A DNA stretch of 64,000 bases from Moorena sp. SIOASIH (GTDB taxonomy: Bacteria > Cyanobacteriota > Cyanobacteriia > Cyanobacteriales > Coleofasciculaceae). The first letter of the stretch is position 1; each line of letters starts with the position of its first letter. A program made the position numbers and the translations under genes. The notes under the pieces are model-generated. The model saw nothing but the letters and a program-made list of their open reading frames with translations, was not told the DNA's origin and did not search any database. Positions 33,791 to 43,697 of this stretch are shown piece by piece. The DNA is taken from contig NZ_JAAHIH010000003.1 in NCBI RefSeq assembly GCF_010671925.1, positions 186,001 through 250,000 of the forward strand, given 5' to 3'.

Positions 33791-36196
33791 ATGATTAACC
33801 AAACCCAGGTATTCCCTCCCAACCCCCAATTTCAGCAACTCTTTCTGCTGTTACAGCGCTTAGACGGACTGCTAGAACAAGCTTTAGCCGCTGCCCAAGA
33901 TACCTATGGTTCCATGGCTGCAACTAATCCCTATCGGGGGATGCAAGTTGACCAGGAAGAAGTGGAACAGTTGCTGACTCATCCACCAGGAACACCAGTA
34001 TTGCAGGTAGATACAGAAACATCACAGGAGTTCCCCTCTGATGCTATCCTGGAAGGCTCATCTCTAGCATGGCTGCAAGAAACCTTTGCCCTCTCTGCCT
34101 TTGATGTCGATATTATTGCGATCGCTCTCGCTCCAGAACTAGACCGGCGCTATGAACGCATTTATACCTATCTCCAAGACGATATCCGGTGTAAACGACC
34201 CACTGTGGATCTCGTCCTGAATCTGCTCTGTCCAACTGGGGAAGCGAAACTGGCGCGGCGTAGTCACTTTACCCCGGAAGCTCCTCTCCTACGTCATAGT
34301 CTACTACACCTGGTCTCGGACCCTAATCAGCTCCAGCCTACTCTGCTCGCTCACAATCTTAAACTGGATGGGCTAGTCCTGGCTCTGCTGTTGGGAGAAA
34401 CAGGATTAGATCAGCGATTAGAACCCTTCTGTAGGTTAATTGAGCCGACTATTTCCCTGGAAGAACTACCGTTACATCAGGAAGTAAAGCAGGCTTTATT
34501 AACAATAGTTGTCGAAGATTGGCAAGCAAGCAAACCCCTGGCACTGTATTTTGAGGGTGCAGATACCAGTGGTAAGTACCGTACCGCCCAAGCTCTGGCC
34601 AGGACTGTGCAAGCACCATTGCTAACAGTAAATTTAACTCGGATTGTAGAAGCCAAAGCTGAGTTGGAGCCAACCCTGAAACTAGCTTACCGTCAAGCCT
34701 GGTTTCAGAAAGCTTTACTTTACCTAGAAGGACTAGAAACTCTACAACAAACTATAGAAAGTTCGGAGAATTCCAGTCAATATTTATCTGTGCTAAAAAT
34801 CATAGCAGACCATCAAGGAATTACTATCCTCGCTGGTGAAAAACCCTGGAGGCCAGAGAAAACGATAGCAATCGGAATCGTTACCGTTCCTTTTCCTATC
34901 CCTGAGTTTACCGTTCGTCGCTGTTGCTGGCAGAATCAACTAACCGCAGCCGGTATTTCCCTAGACGGACCAGAGCTAGATGCGTTATGCGATCGCTTCC
35001 GCCTCAATTCCGAGCAAATTACCGATGCCGTGATCGATGCCTGTAATCGAGCCCGTTGGCGTATTGCAGGGGAACATGTAGATACGGGACATGTTCCATC
35101 TGGCAACAAAGGAACAGGGGAGAATAGAATCGTTTCCTCTTCCCACACTCCCCACACTCCCCACACTCCCCACACTCCCCACACCTCCCCCACTCCCCAC
35201 ACTCCCCACACCTCCCCCACTCCCCACACTCCCCACACTCCCCACACTCCCCACACCTCCCACCCTCCCCACACTTCCCCCACTCCCCACACTCCCAACC
35301 TCCCACACTGCCTTCAAAAACCCACCTTGTCCGAACTATTTGCAGCAGCCCGTGCCCAATCTGGTCATCAACTAGGTTCCTTGGCACGTCAGATTCAGCC
35401 TAAGTACAGCTGGGATGATATTGTCCTGCCAGCTAATCAAAAGGCTCAGTTGCGGGAAATTTGTAATCAAGCCAAATACCGACAGCTAGTGTGGGAAGAG
35501 TGGGACTTCCAGAGCAAGCTTTCCCTGGGCAGAGGACTGAATGTGATGTTTTCTGGGCCACCAGGGACTGGTAAAACCATGGCAGCGGAAATTATTGCCC
35601 ACGAATTAGAGCTTGACCTCTATAAGATTGACCTGTCCCAAGTGGTCAGTAAGTATATCGGGGAGACAGAAAAAAACCTCAATCGCATTTTTACAGCTGC
35701 TGCCAATGCCAACGCCATTCTCCTGTTTGATGAAGCAGATTCGCTTTTTGGCAAGCGCTCTGAAATTAGCAGTGCCCATGACCGCTACGCCAATATTGAG
35801 GTTGGCTATCTCCTGCAAAAGATGGAGGAGTACGAAGGAGTGGCGATTTTGACCACCAACCTACGGACTAATATGGATGATGCCTTTGTCCGGCGATTAC
35901 GTTTTATTATTGAGTTTCCTTTTCCTAATCTCAAAGACCGCCGCCGGATCTGGGAGCAAATCTGGCCTAGTCGTGTACCTCGCTCCGAGGAACTGGATTT
36001 AGATTTTATCGCCCGTCACTGCGAGATTGCTGGGGGCAATATTCGTAATATTGCTCTAGCTGCTGCTTTTATAGCAGCAGATGATGGTGGAATTGTCAAG
36101 ATGAATCACCTGCTGCGTGCAGTCCGGCGAGAGTATCAGAAGATGGGAAAAGTGTTAATAGAGGGTGATTTTGGTCAGTATGCTGGGCTGATGTGA
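33791..36196 (+). CDS. eCIS AAA+ ATPase with low-complexity insertion
   Basis: An 801-residue protein. The C-terminal AAA+ domain (about 540-800) has Walker A SGPPGTGKTMAAE (about 587), Walker B ILLFDEADSLFGKR (about 641) and second-region arginines FVRRLRFIIEFPFP. An N-terminal degenerate AAA-like part has FEGADTSGKYRTAQ (about 251). This is the Afp15-type ATPase, thought to act in assembly or maturation of eCIS particles. Residues about 448-505 are a PHT/PTP-rich repeat coded by a 9-bp satellite. It opens the operon; the DUF4255 gene follows at 190 bp. Confidence 0.9.
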   Translation: MINQTQVFPPNPQFQQLFLLLQRLDGLLEQALAAAQDTYGSMAATNPYRGMQVDQEEVEQLLTHPPGTPVLQVDTETSQEFPSDAILEGSSLAWLQETFALSAFDVDIIAIALAPELDRRYERIYTYLQDDIRCKRPTVDLVLNLLCPTGEAKLARRSHFTPEAPLLRHSLLHLVSDPNQLQPTLLAHNLKLDGLVLALLLGETGLDQRLEPFCRLIEPTISLEELPLHQEVKQALLTIVVEDWQASKPLALYFEGADTSGKYRTAQALARTVQAPLLTVNLTRIVEAKAELEPTLKLAYRQAWFQKALLYLEGLETLQQTIESSENSSQYLSVLKIIADHQGITILAGEKPWRPEKTIAIGIVTVPFPIPEFTVRRCCWQNQLTAAGISLDGPELDALCDRFRLNSEQITDAVIDACNRARWRIAGEHVDTGHVPSGNKGTGENRIVSSSHTPHTPHTPHTPHTSPTPHTPHTSPTPHTPHTPHTPHTSHPPHTSPTPHTPNLPHCLQKPTLSELFAAARAQSGHQLGSLARQIQPKYSWDDIVLPANQKAQLREICNQAKYRQLVWEEWDFQSKLSLGRGLNVMFSGPPGTGKTMAAEIIAHELELDLYKIDLSQVVSKYIGETEKNLNRIFTAAANANAILLFDEADSLFGKRSEISSAHDRYANIEVGYLLQKMEEYEGVAILTTNLRTNMDDAFVRRLRFIIEFPFPNLKDRRRIWEQIWPSRVPRSEELDLDFIARHCEIAGGNIRNIALAAAFIAADDGGIVKMNHLLRAVRREYQKMGKVLIEGDFGQYAGLM
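35140..35310. repeat. CCCCACACT 9-bp satellite inside the ATPase gene
   Basis: About 18 copies of a 9-bp unit coding Pro-His-Thr, with CTCCCCCACT variants. A 9-bp period never disturbs the frame. The same CT-rich satellite type occurs in spacers of this window. Confidence 0.9.
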
Positions 36197-36388
36197 TCAT
36201 TGGTAATAACTCAAATAACTGTGCAACCGATTCACTAAGCACTGATAACTTGTATATATTTTTGTTACGGAGAAGAGTTAAGGGACAGTTTCTATTCTAA
36301 AGTTGATACTTGGTAAGTCAAATGGCTGATTGACCTCAGTCAATTTGCCAATGATTTGGCGACCTGCGCGCTTAAGTGGGGATATCCG

Positions 36389-36976
36389 ATGATTCACGAT
36401 CTGGATAAAACGTTGGAGGAATTGCTCAAGAGCGAACTCCCTCCTGACCTAATCTCCCCAGGGAGTGGTACAGCAGTTACGATTAGCTTTGCCACACCGG
36501 ACAAGGATTTTAGTGTTAAGCCAGCGATTAATCTTTTTCTTTATGATGTGCGTGAGAATCTGGAGTTACGCAACACCACCTGGTCAACTGAACGCAGTAA
36601 CGGTAGGGCGACCAAAAGGCGTAATCCAGTACGAGTGGATTGCTCTTACCTAATCACCGCTTGGTCTGCTCTTACAGGTACAGGTAATGGTCAAAGACCA
36701 GAACAAGAAGAGCACCAATGGCTGGGGGAGGTAATGAAAGTGCTACTGCGTCATCGTATGATTCCAGCGGCTGTATTACAGGGAAACCTCAGGGGGATGG
36801 AACCTCCGATCAGGACAGTTAGTCTGAGTCAGAGCAACCTACAAAGTTTGGGGGAATTCTGGCAAGCAATGGGAGGAAAGCCCAGACCAGCATTGAACTA
36901 CACCCTGACTATGGCTGTGGAAGTCGATGATCCGGTTGACGCAGGAACTTTGGTAACCGATATGAGGATTGGGTGA
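36389..36976 (+). CDS. DUF4255 tail terminator/cap protein (Afp16-like)
   Basis: 195 residues from ATG 36389 (MIHDLDKTLEELLKSELPPD). The family signature is clear: AINLFLYDVRENLELRN followed by RRNPVRVDCSYLITAWS and EEHQWLGEVMKVLLRHRMIP. DUF4255 proteins close the distal end of the sheath and tube in contractile injection systems. It lies between the ATPase and the carboxypeptidase-regulatory-like gene. A GTG at 36356 could extend it but lacks family similarity. Confidence 0.9.
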   Translation: MIHDLDKTLEELLKSELPPDLISPGSGTAVTISFATPDKDFSVKPAINLFLYDVRENLELRNTTWSTERSNGRATKRRNPVRVDCSYLITAWSALTGTGNGQRPEQEEHQWLGEVMKVLLRHRMIPAAVLQGNLRGMEPPIRTVSLSQSNLQSLGEFWQAMGGKPRPALNYTLTMAVEVDDPVDAGTLVTDMRIG

Positions 36977-37059
36977 GGGTAGGCAACAGGCAACAGGCAA
37001 CAGGCAACAGGAGACTCGTATCTATGGTGTTTATTTGATTTAATATGCAGTTTAAATGC

Positions 37060-37170
37060 ACAACAGCTTACTACTCTCAAAGTCCCCCGCCCCCCTAACC
37101 CCCCAATACTGGGGGGAATTAGCGGATGCTTCGCTTTTTGACAGAGGGGGACCCACGGGGGCAATGGGTA
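37060..37170. mobile_element. Partial MITE-like C/G-tract element
   Basis: AAAGTCCCCCGCCCCCCTAA ... CAATGGGTAAATCCTG shares the core and one diverged end with element A. No matching left end is seen, so it is a partial copy. Confidence 0.5.
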
Positions 37171-37201
37171 AATCCTGTAGTTGACTAAGGAGATTTTGCT
37201 G

Positions 37202-37900
37202 GTGTCAAATCAGATCAGGTTGGAGGCAATCCGCCATCGGGTCGCCATCGCCGGGCAGGTTAAAGATGCCCAAACTCAGCAGGTGATTCCAGGAGCAGTG
37301 GTCGAGATTGCCGATATGCCCGAAAGCTTCAAAAGCAAGATAGATCTGCTAGCTGGCCTGTACGGAGATGACTGGGAAAAGAGGGTCAACGGACCTGACC
37401 GCACTCGTACCAGAGTTGACGGCTATTTTTACTTTCAGGATCTCCCTGATGGGCTATATACCTTGACGGCTTCCTTGGCAGGTGCAGGTACTCGCTATAG
37501 TGATGACCCAACCATCAAAACTATACCGCCTGGTTCTGATGCGGAATCCGATCAGACCGAGGTTCAGGTGTCATCAGATCCAGAAACTGGTGCGATCGCC
37601 ATACCTACAGTTAATTTCTATTTCCAACCAACTGCTCTATTGGGTAACGTCACCAACTCAGACGATGAAGCTGTGGTTATGGCCAAAGTTGAAATTGAGG
37701 GGAGTGGTGAGTATACTTTTACTGACAACGATGGCAACTATCTCCTGAGTAGTCTGGAAGGATCTAGGAATACATCAAGTCCTCGCCAGGTTATAGTTAA
37801 GGTTGTTGCCCAAGGCTACCAGCAAGAAACCTCTCAACTTGTAGACTTGAACCAAGGGCAAGTGACCACGCACAATTTCTCTGTGATCAGAGTAAATTAA
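37202..37900 (+). CDS. Carboxypeptidase-regulatory-like domain protein of the eCIS operon
   Basis: Start is GTG 37202 (MSNQIRLEAIRHRVAIAG), 9 nt after AAGGAG; an upstream TTG at 37181 has no such site. The 232-residue product has two transthyretin-like beta-sandwich modules: VAIAGQVKDAQTQQVIPGAV ... VDGYFYFQDLPDGLYTL and LLGNVTNSDDEAVVMAKVEI ... DNDGNYLLSS. Such proteins occur in many eCIS operons between cap and sheath genes, perhaps as surface decorations. Role is inferred from position. Confidence 0.75.
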   Translation: MSNQIRLEAIRHRVAIAGQVKDAQTQQVIPGAVVEIADMPESFKSKIDLLAGLYGDDWEKRVNGPDRTRTRVDGYFYFQDLPDGLYTLTASLAGAGTRYSDDPTIKTIPPGSDAESDQTEVQVSSDPETGAIAIPTVNFYFQPTALLGNVTNSDDEAVVMAKVEIEGSGEYTFTDNDGNYLLSSLEGSRNTSSPRQVIVKVVAQGYQQETSQLVDLNQGQVTTHNFSVIRVN

Positions 37901-38006
37901 GTAGAAATAGTAAATGAAGTAAAAAGTATTTGGGGTCATATACAATAGTTAGATAACCTTGCTGAAATCGAGGCTTTGATTTGATTGATTCAAGGAGTTA
38001 AAAAGA

Positions 38007-38235
38007 ATGCCAACCTAATTTATGCCTAGGTGTCTAGGTTGAGGAAATCCCCTCTGGTTCTGCTCCAAACTTAGTGACTTTAACCAAGGGCAATAACCAA
38101 GGGCAAGTGGCCACTAAATATTTTTCTCTCACCAGAAAAAATAGGGTAGGAAGCATCTAGTTATCTCAACCGAAAAGTTAGAGAACTTTGCTGAAATCGA
38201 GGCTTTGATTTGATTGATTCAAGGAGTTAAAGAGA
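38007..38235 (+). pseudogene. Relic of an extra sheath gene start
   Basis: ATGCCAACCTAATTTATGCC corresponds to the sheath start ATGCCAACCTATTTATCGCC with an early frameshift/stop. It is followed by a copy of the previous gene's 3' end and of the sheath leader (TGATTTGATTGATTCAAGGA). The block 37850-38030 and 38080-38245 are therefore tandem duplicates. Confidence 0.7.
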
Positions 38236-39471
38236 ATGCCAACCTATTTATCGCCCGGTGTATACGTTGAAGAAGTAGCCTCTGGTTCTGCTCCCATCGC
38301 TGGCGTAGGAACTAGTACCGCCGGTTTTATTGGTAGAATACCAGACTCAATTGACATTCCAGAACCCAACCCAAACTATGACCCAAGCCAACCCACCGAT
38401 GAAACTACCAATCCAACTTATATTACAACCCCTTTTGCCCCTGTAAAAGCTGGTGAAGTCAAACTATGTACTAACTTTAGCGAGTTCAAAAAATTCTTTG
38501 GCAACTTCTCATTTAATTCATATCACCGTTATCTAGTCCACGCCGTCTATGGATTTTTTAACAACGGCGGTACTCGCTGCTACGTGGTGCGGGTTGCAGA
38601 GAGACATCACATTACGGCTGAGTTTCTAGAAGAAACATTTGGAGCTATTGACGAAATTGCTATGGTTGCCGTTCCTGGTATTGCCAACGTCAATATTAAC
38701 AATGCCATCATCACTCACTGTCAGAATACTCAGGACCGCTTTGCTATCTTAGATAGTCCAAGAGATTGGGATGATGATACCTGGAAGACGATGCAACCAG
38801 GGGATGAAAATCTCCCAGGCAGATCGGATTATGCCGCTTTTTATTTCCCCTGGATTAAAGCATTTGATCCAGCCTATAAGATAAACAACCCGAACACTGA
38901 TGCTGTGTTCAATGTACCGCCCAGTGGTCATTTAGCTGGGATCTATGCTCGGGTCGATCAACAACGAGGAGTCCACAAAGCCCCAGCTAATGAAACTATA
39001 CGAGGAGCATTGGGTCTACAGTACAACATCACCAAAGCCCAGCAGGATGGACTCAACCCCCAAGGCATCAACTGCATCCGCAATCTCAACGGTAATATCC
39101 GAGTCTGGGGGGCACGTACCCTCGGTGGTGATGCCAATGGTGAATTTAAATACATCAACATCCGTCGTCTATTCAATTATCTGCGAGAATCAATTGATCA
39201 GGGCACTCAATGGACTGTGTTTGAACCGAATAATCCGGAACTGTGGAGTAAGATTACCCGCAATGTCAATGCGTTCTTAACTAATGTCTGGAGTACAGGG
39301 GCATTATTTGGCAATACACCAGAGGAAGCTTTCTACGTCAAATGTGATGAAGAAACCAATCCCCCAGAAGTCAGAGATTTGGGTCAGGTGGTAACAGAAA
39401 TTGGAGTAGCAGTAACCAAGCCAGCGGAATTTGTTATTTTCCGCATCAGTCAATGGTCAGGTAGTCAGTAG
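38236..39471 (+). CDS. Tail sheath protein 1
   Basis: A 411-residue contractile sheath subunit (Afp2-4 type). The N-terminal YLSPGVYVEEVASGSAPIAG is the sheath handshake arm region, and the C-terminal half (NCIRNLNGNIRVWGARTLGG, YINIRRLFNYLRESI, NNPELWSKITRNVNAFL) is the conserved sheath domain. HLAGIYARVDQQRGVHKAPA is characteristic. SD AAGGAG lies 10 nt upstream in a leader conserved among the three sheath genes. First of three near-identical genes. Confidence 0.95.
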   Translation: MPTYLSPGVYVEEVASGSAPIAGVGTSTAGFIGRIPDSIDIPEPNPNYDPSQPTDETTNPTYITTPFAPVKAGEVKLCTNFSEFKKFFGNFSFNSYHRYLVHAVYGFFNNGGTRCYVVRVAERHHITAEFLEETFGAIDEIAMVAVPGIANVNINNAIITHCQNTQDRFAILDSPRDWDDDTWKTMQPGDENLPGRSDYAAFYFPWIKAFDPAYKINNPNTDAVFNVPPSGHLAGIYARVDQQRGVHKAPANETIRGALGLQYNITKAQQDGLNPQGINCIRNLNGNIRVWGARTLGGDANGEFKYINIRRLFNYLRESIDQGTQWTVFEPNNPELWSKITRNVNAFLTNVWSTGALFGNTPEEAFYVKCDEETNPPEVRDLGQVVTEIGVAVTKPAEFVIFRISQWSGSQ

Positions 39472-39558
39472 GGGCGCACCGCTGTGCGTTTGTACAAGAA
39501 GCGTAGGCACTTTGCTGAGATCCAGCCTTTGATTTAACTATTTCAAGGAATTTAGAAA

Positions 39559-40794
39559 ATGCCAACCTATTTATCACCAGGAGTATACGTTGAGGAAGTA
39601 GCCTCTGGTTCTGCCCCCATCGCTGGGGTAGGAACTAGTACTGCCGGTTTTATTGGTGCCTTTGCAGACTCAATTAACATTGTAGAACCCAACCCAGACT
39701 ATGACCCAAGCCAACCTATTAATAAAAAAACCAATCCAGCTCATATTACAACCACTTTTTCCCCTGTAAACGTTGGTGAGGTCAAACTATGTACTAACTT
39801 TAGTGAGTTCAAGAAGTTCTTTGGCAACTTCACATTGGGGGCAAATCAGAATAAGCTAGTTCATGCCGTCTATGGATTTTTTAACAACGGCGGTACTCGC
39901 TGCTACGTGGTGCGGGTGCTGAATAAAAACATAAGTCATATTACAGCTGAGTTTTTAGAAAAAAAATTTGGATCCATTGACGAAATCGCAATTGTCGCTG
40001 CTCCTGGTATTACTGACAAAAATGTCAGCGATGCCATCATCACTCACTGTCAGAATACTCAGGACCGCTTTGCTATCTTGGATAGTCCCAGCGATTTAGA
40101 TGGGTCGAAGACTATGCAACCGGGAGATGACAATGTCCCAGGCAGATCCGATTATGCCGCTTTTTATTTGCCCTGGATTCAAGTCTTTGATCCCGCTACC
40201 AAAATGGAAAACCCCAACGGCGATGGTCTGATCTATGTACCTCCTAGTGGTCATTTAGCTGGTATTTATGCTCGGGTCGATCAACAACGAGGAGTCCACA
40301 AAGCCCCAGCTAATGAAACTATACGAGGAGCATTGGGTCTACAGCACAATATCGGCAAAGCCGAACAGGGGGAACTTAACAAACACGGCATCAACTGCAT
40401 CCGCAATCTCAACGGCAATATCCGAGTCTGGGGGGCACGTACCCTCGGTGGTGATGCCAATGGTGAATTTAAATACATCAACGTCCGCCGCTTGTTCAAT
40501 TATCTGCGAGAATCGATAGATGAGGGCACTCAATGGAGTGTGTTTGAACCGAATAATCCCGAACTGTGGAGTAAAATTACCCGCAATGTCAATGCGTTCT
40601 TAACTAATATGTGGAGTACAGGGGCATTATTCGGCAATACACCAGAGGAAGCTTTCTACGTCAAATGTGATGAAGAAACCAATCCCCCAGAAGTGAGAGA
40701 TTTGGGTCAGGTGGTAACAGAAATTGGAGTAGCAGTGGCCAAGCCAGCGGAATTTGTTATTTTCCGCATCAGTCAATTGTCAGGTAGTCAATAG
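39559..40794 (+). CDS. Tail sheath protein 2
   Basis: A 411-residue paralogue of sheath 1, nearly identical in the first 35 and last 190 residues. Differences cluster at about residues 36-75 and 95-215, for example IVEPNPDYDPSQPINKKTNP. The 88-bp spacer and leader are copied from the same ancestor (CTTTGCTGAGATCCAGCC). SD is AAGGAA. Confidence 0.95.
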   Translation: MPTYLSPGVYVEEVASGSAPIAGVGTSTAGFIGAFADSINIVEPNPDYDPSQPINKKTNPAHITTTFSPVNVGEVKLCTNFSEFKKFFGNFTLGANQNKLVHAVYGFFNNGGTRCYVVRVLNKNISHITAEFLEKKFGSIDEIAIVAAPGITDKNVSDAIITHCQNTQDRFAILDSPSDLDGSKTMQPGDDNVPGRSDYAAFYLPWIQVFDPATKMENPNGDGLIYVPPSGHLAGIYARVDQQRGVHKAPANETIRGALGLQHNIGKAEQGELNKHGINCIRNLNGNIRVWGARTLGGDANGEFKYINVRRLFNYLRESIDEGTQWSVFEPNNPELWSKITRNVNAFLTNMWSTGALFGNTPEEAFYVKCDEETNPPEVRDLGQVVTEIGVAVAKPAEFVIFRISQLSGSQ

Positions 40795-40881
40795 CGGCGC
40801 ACCGCTGTGCGCCCGTACCAGAAGCGTACGCACTTTGCTGAGATCCAGCCTTTAATTTAACTATTTCAAGGAGTTTAGAAA

Positions 40882-42126
40882 ATGCCAACCTATTTATCAC
40901 CCGGTGTATACGTTGAGGAAGTAGCCTCTGGTTCTGCTCCCATCGCTGGCGTAGGAACTAGTACTGCCGGTTTTATTGGTACAATACCAGACTCAATTGA
41001 CATTCCAGAACCTAACCCAAACTATGACCCAAGCCAAGACATAGATCCAACCAATAATCCAGCTCATATTACAAGCCCTTTTACATCTCCTGTTACTAGT
41101 GGTGAAGTCAAACTATGTACTAACTTTAGTGAGTTCAAGAAGTTCTTTGGAGACTTCTCAACCGATCCCGGTCAACGTCAGCTAGCTCACGCCGTCTATG
41201 GCTTCTTTAACAACGGTGGTACTCGCTGCTACGTGGTGCGGGCAGCAGCAGAGAGTGAGATTACCGCTGACTTCCTAGAAAATACATTTGAGCCTATTGA
41301 CGAAATTGCGATCGTGGCTGCCCCTGGCATTACCGACAGCAGTGTTCTCGATGCCATCATCACTCACTGTCAACAGAAGACCCAGGATCGCTTTGCTATC
41401 TTGGATAGTCAGGAAAATTTGGATGGTACTTGGAAGACCATGCAACCAGGGGATGGCAATGTCCCAGGCCGATCCGATTATGCTGCTTTTTACTTCCCCT
41501 GGATTCAAGTCTTCGATCCAGCCACAAATACACAGAATCCCAAAGGGGATGGTCTGCTGTATGTACCGCCTAGTGGTCATCTCGCCGGTCTCTATGCCCG
41601 CGTCGATACACAACGAGGAGTCCACAAAGCCCCAGCCAATGAAACAATATTAGGAGCATTGGGTCTGAGGTACAACATCAGCAAAGCCCAGCAGGATGGA
41701 CTCAACCCCCAAGGCATCAATTGCATCCGTAATCTCAATGGCAATATTCGAGTTTGGGGAGCACGCACCATCGGTGGTGATGCCAATGGAGAGTTCAAGT
41801 ACATCAACGTCCGTCGTCTATTCAATTATCTGCGGGAATCCATTGACGAAGGTACTCAGTGGATTGTATTTGAACCCAATAATCCTGAACTTTGGGCGCA
41901 GATTACCCGCAATATTAATGCTTTCCTGACCAATGTCTGGAGTACGGGGGCTTTATTTGGCAATACACCAGAAGAAGCCTTTTACGTCAAGTGTGATGAA
42001 GAAACCAATCCCCCAGAAGTCAGAGATTTAGGTCAGGTAGTAACAGAAATTGGTGTGGCAGTGACCAAGCCAGCTGAATTTGTGGTGTTCCGCCTTAGCC
42101 AGTGGGCAAGTCCTAGTGGTAGCTAG
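40882..42126 (+). CDS. Tail sheath protein 3
   Basis: A 414-residue third paralogue, with slightly longer variable regions (DIDPTNNPAHITSPFTSPVT; GQRQLAHAVYGFFNNGG) and a C-terminal SQWASPSGS. All handshake and core features are kept. Three sheaths in a row match the afp2-afp3-afp4 arrangement, where they occupy different levels of the sheath. Confidence 0.95.
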   Translation: MPTYLSPGVYVEEVASGSAPIAGVGTSTAGFIGTIPDSIDIPEPNPNYDPSQDIDPTNNPAHITSPFTSPVTSGEVKLCTNFSEFKKFFGDFSTDPGQRQLAHAVYGFFNNGGTRCYVVRAAAESEITADFLENTFEPIDEIAIVAAPGITDSSVLDAIITHCQQKTQDRFAILDSQENLDGTWKTMQPGDGNVPGRSDYAAFYFPWIQVFDPATNTQNPKGDGLLYVPPSGHLAGLYARVDTQRGVHKAPANETILGALGLRYNISKAQQDGLNPQGINCIRNLNGNIRVWGARTIGGDANGEFKYINVRRLFNYLRESIDEGTQWIVFEPNNPELWAQITRNINAFLTNVWSTGALFGNTPEEAFYVKCDEETNPPEVRDLGQVVTEIGVAVTKPAEFVVFRLSQWASPSGS

Positions 42127-42380
42127 GCCACTAGGGAATAGGGAATAGGGAATAGGGAGTAGGGAGTAGGGAGCGGTGCGCTTTCCGTTGGCGAATTAAA
42201 TTCGCCACGGGTCGCACCTCTGCACCGCTTTGCGTCAATTCTTGTCCACTGTTCCCTGTTCCCTGTTCCCTGTTCCCTGTTCCCTGTTCCCTGTTCCCTG
42301 TTCCCTGTTCCCTGTTCCCTGTTCCCTGTTCCCTGTTCCCTGTTCCCTGTTCCCGACTTCTGCAAGAAGTCTATTAAACT
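42127..42380. repeat. Satellite block and hairpin leader before sheath 4
   Basis: GGGAATA and GGGAGTA heptamers (42132-42174), a GCGAATTAAATTCGC palindrome (about 42191), about 16 copies of TTCCCTG (42249-42355) and the hairpin GACTTCTGCAAGAAGTC (42355-42371), 9 nt before the sheath-4 ATG. The block from TCAATTCTTGTCCACTG to the hairpin is repeated at 47977-48037. Confidence 0.9.
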
Positions 42381-43538
42381 ATGGTAACTTCCCAGCAACT
42401 GACACCGGGTGTCTACCGAGAGGAAATATTCCCTAAACCAGGACCTGGACTCCTCACAGGTGTACCCGCATTTCTAGGATTTGCCGAGACTGGACCAATT
42501 AACTCCCCCCAACAAATTACCCTGTGGTCTCAATTCACAGAAACCTTTGGTCAGCCTCTAGCTGACGGTTACCTGGGTTACGCTGTACGTGGCTTCTTTG
42601 AAAATGGTGGCAGCTTGTGCTTAGTTGTGCGGCTAGAAGACACAGTTTCTCTGACAGAAGCACTGGGAGGACCGGGAGATGATAGTGGGGGACTAGAAGC
42701 GATCGCATCCTTGAATGAAATCGATTTGGTCTGTGTGCCGGATCTAATGGCAGGAAACCCTAACCACGATGACGTGTTGAGGATGCAGAATGCTATCTTA
42801 GAACACTGTGATCGGCAAGGCGATCGCTTTGCCATCTTAGACTCGCTCCCTCCAGGAGCAGTACCAGTGACTCAGTCTATAGAGAGGGTAACAGAGCAAA
42901 GGTCGAAACTCCAGGGGAAAAGCGGTGCTTTGTATTATCCCTGGATTAAAGCTGAAAACGGTCCCGACTGGATGCCCCCCTGTGGTCACATTGCTGGAGT
43001 TTACGCCCGTAGCGACCAACAATTTGGCGTTCACAAAGCACCGGCAAATGAGACTATCGAAGGCATAGTCGATCTAGAGTTCAGTCTGACCAATCGCGAG
43101 CAGGACATTCTCAATCCCCTTGGGGTTAATTGCCTGCGGGCTTTTCCCGGACGAGGTATTCGAGTGTGGGGAGCACGTACTCTCAGTGAGGATGCAAATT
43201 GGACTTATGTCAACGTACAACGGTTATTTCTGACAGTGGGCAGATGGCTGGAACTGAACCTGATAGATATAGCTTTTGAGCCAAACGATCTGAGATTATG
43301 GGTCCAGATTGAACGAGAGTTAAGCGCCTATTTTGAAGACTTACTCGAACAAGGTGCTCTCAAAGGAACAACAGAACAGACAGCTTTCTACATTAAATGT
43401 GATGCTGAAACGAACCCACCAGAAGTAAGAGAAGCAGGGATGGTGGTCACAGAAATTGGTTTAGCACCTGCTATTCCTAGTGAATTGATCACTGTGCGTA
43501 TTATTCTCGGTGCTAGTGGTGTGAAAGTAGCAGCATAG
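42381..43538 (+). CDS. Divergent tail sheath protein 4
   Basis: A 385-residue sheath-family protein, shorter and clearly diverged from the other three: TPGVYREEIFPKPGPGLLTG, GYAVRGFFENGGSLCLVV, IAGVYARSDQQFGVHKAPAN and VNCLRAFPGRGIRVWGARTL. C-terminal AFYIKCDAETNPPEVREAGM is conserved. It may form the first ring on the baseplate or a specialised terminus. It is preceded by a satellite block rather than the conserved sheath leader. Confidence 0.92.
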   Translation: MVTSQQLTPGVYREEIFPKPGPGLLTGVPAFLGFAETGPINSPQQITLWSQFTETFGQPLADGYLGYAVRGFFENGGSLCLVVRLEDTVSLTEALGGPGDDSGGLEAIASLNEIDLVCVPDLMAGNPNHDDVLRMQNAILEHCDRQGDRFAILDSLPPGAVPVTQSIERVTEQRSKLQGKSGALYYPWIKAENGPDWMPPCGHIAGVYARSDQQFGVHKAPANETIEGIVDLEFSLTNREQDILNPLGVNCLRAFPGRGIRVWGARTLSEDANWTYVNVQRLFLTVGRWLELNLIDIAFEPNDLRLWVQIERELSAYFEDLLEQGALKGTTEQTAFYIKCDAETNPPEVREAGMVVTEIGLAPAIPSELITVRIILGASGVKVAA

Positions 43539-43548
43539 GTCTGGGTTA

Positions 43549-43660
43549 CAGGATTTACGCAAAGCCCCCTAAATCCCCCAATTCTGGGGGACTTTGAAAT
43601 CATTCCCCCCCAAAATTGGGGGGTTAGGGGGGCAAAACCAACTAAACTTCGTAAGTCCTA
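43549..43660. mobile_element. MITE-like element A variant between sheath 4 and tube
   Basis: The ends are CAGGATTTACGC and the complement of TAGGACTTACG, with the usual C/G-tract palindromes between. No target duplication is evident. It lies 38 bp before the tube gene and does not enter it. Confidence 0.65.
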
Positions 43661-43697
43661 CATTACCAATTATTAAGATATTAGGAGGTTTTTGACG

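Noticed and set aside
34936-35387. Minus-strand Gly/Val/Trp-rich and Cys/Glu-rich ORFs
   Set aside because: They are antisense translations of the 9-bp satellite inside the ATPase gene.
42123-42398. Minus-strand ORF rich in GTGNREQ
   Set aside because: Translation of the TTCCCTG satellite.
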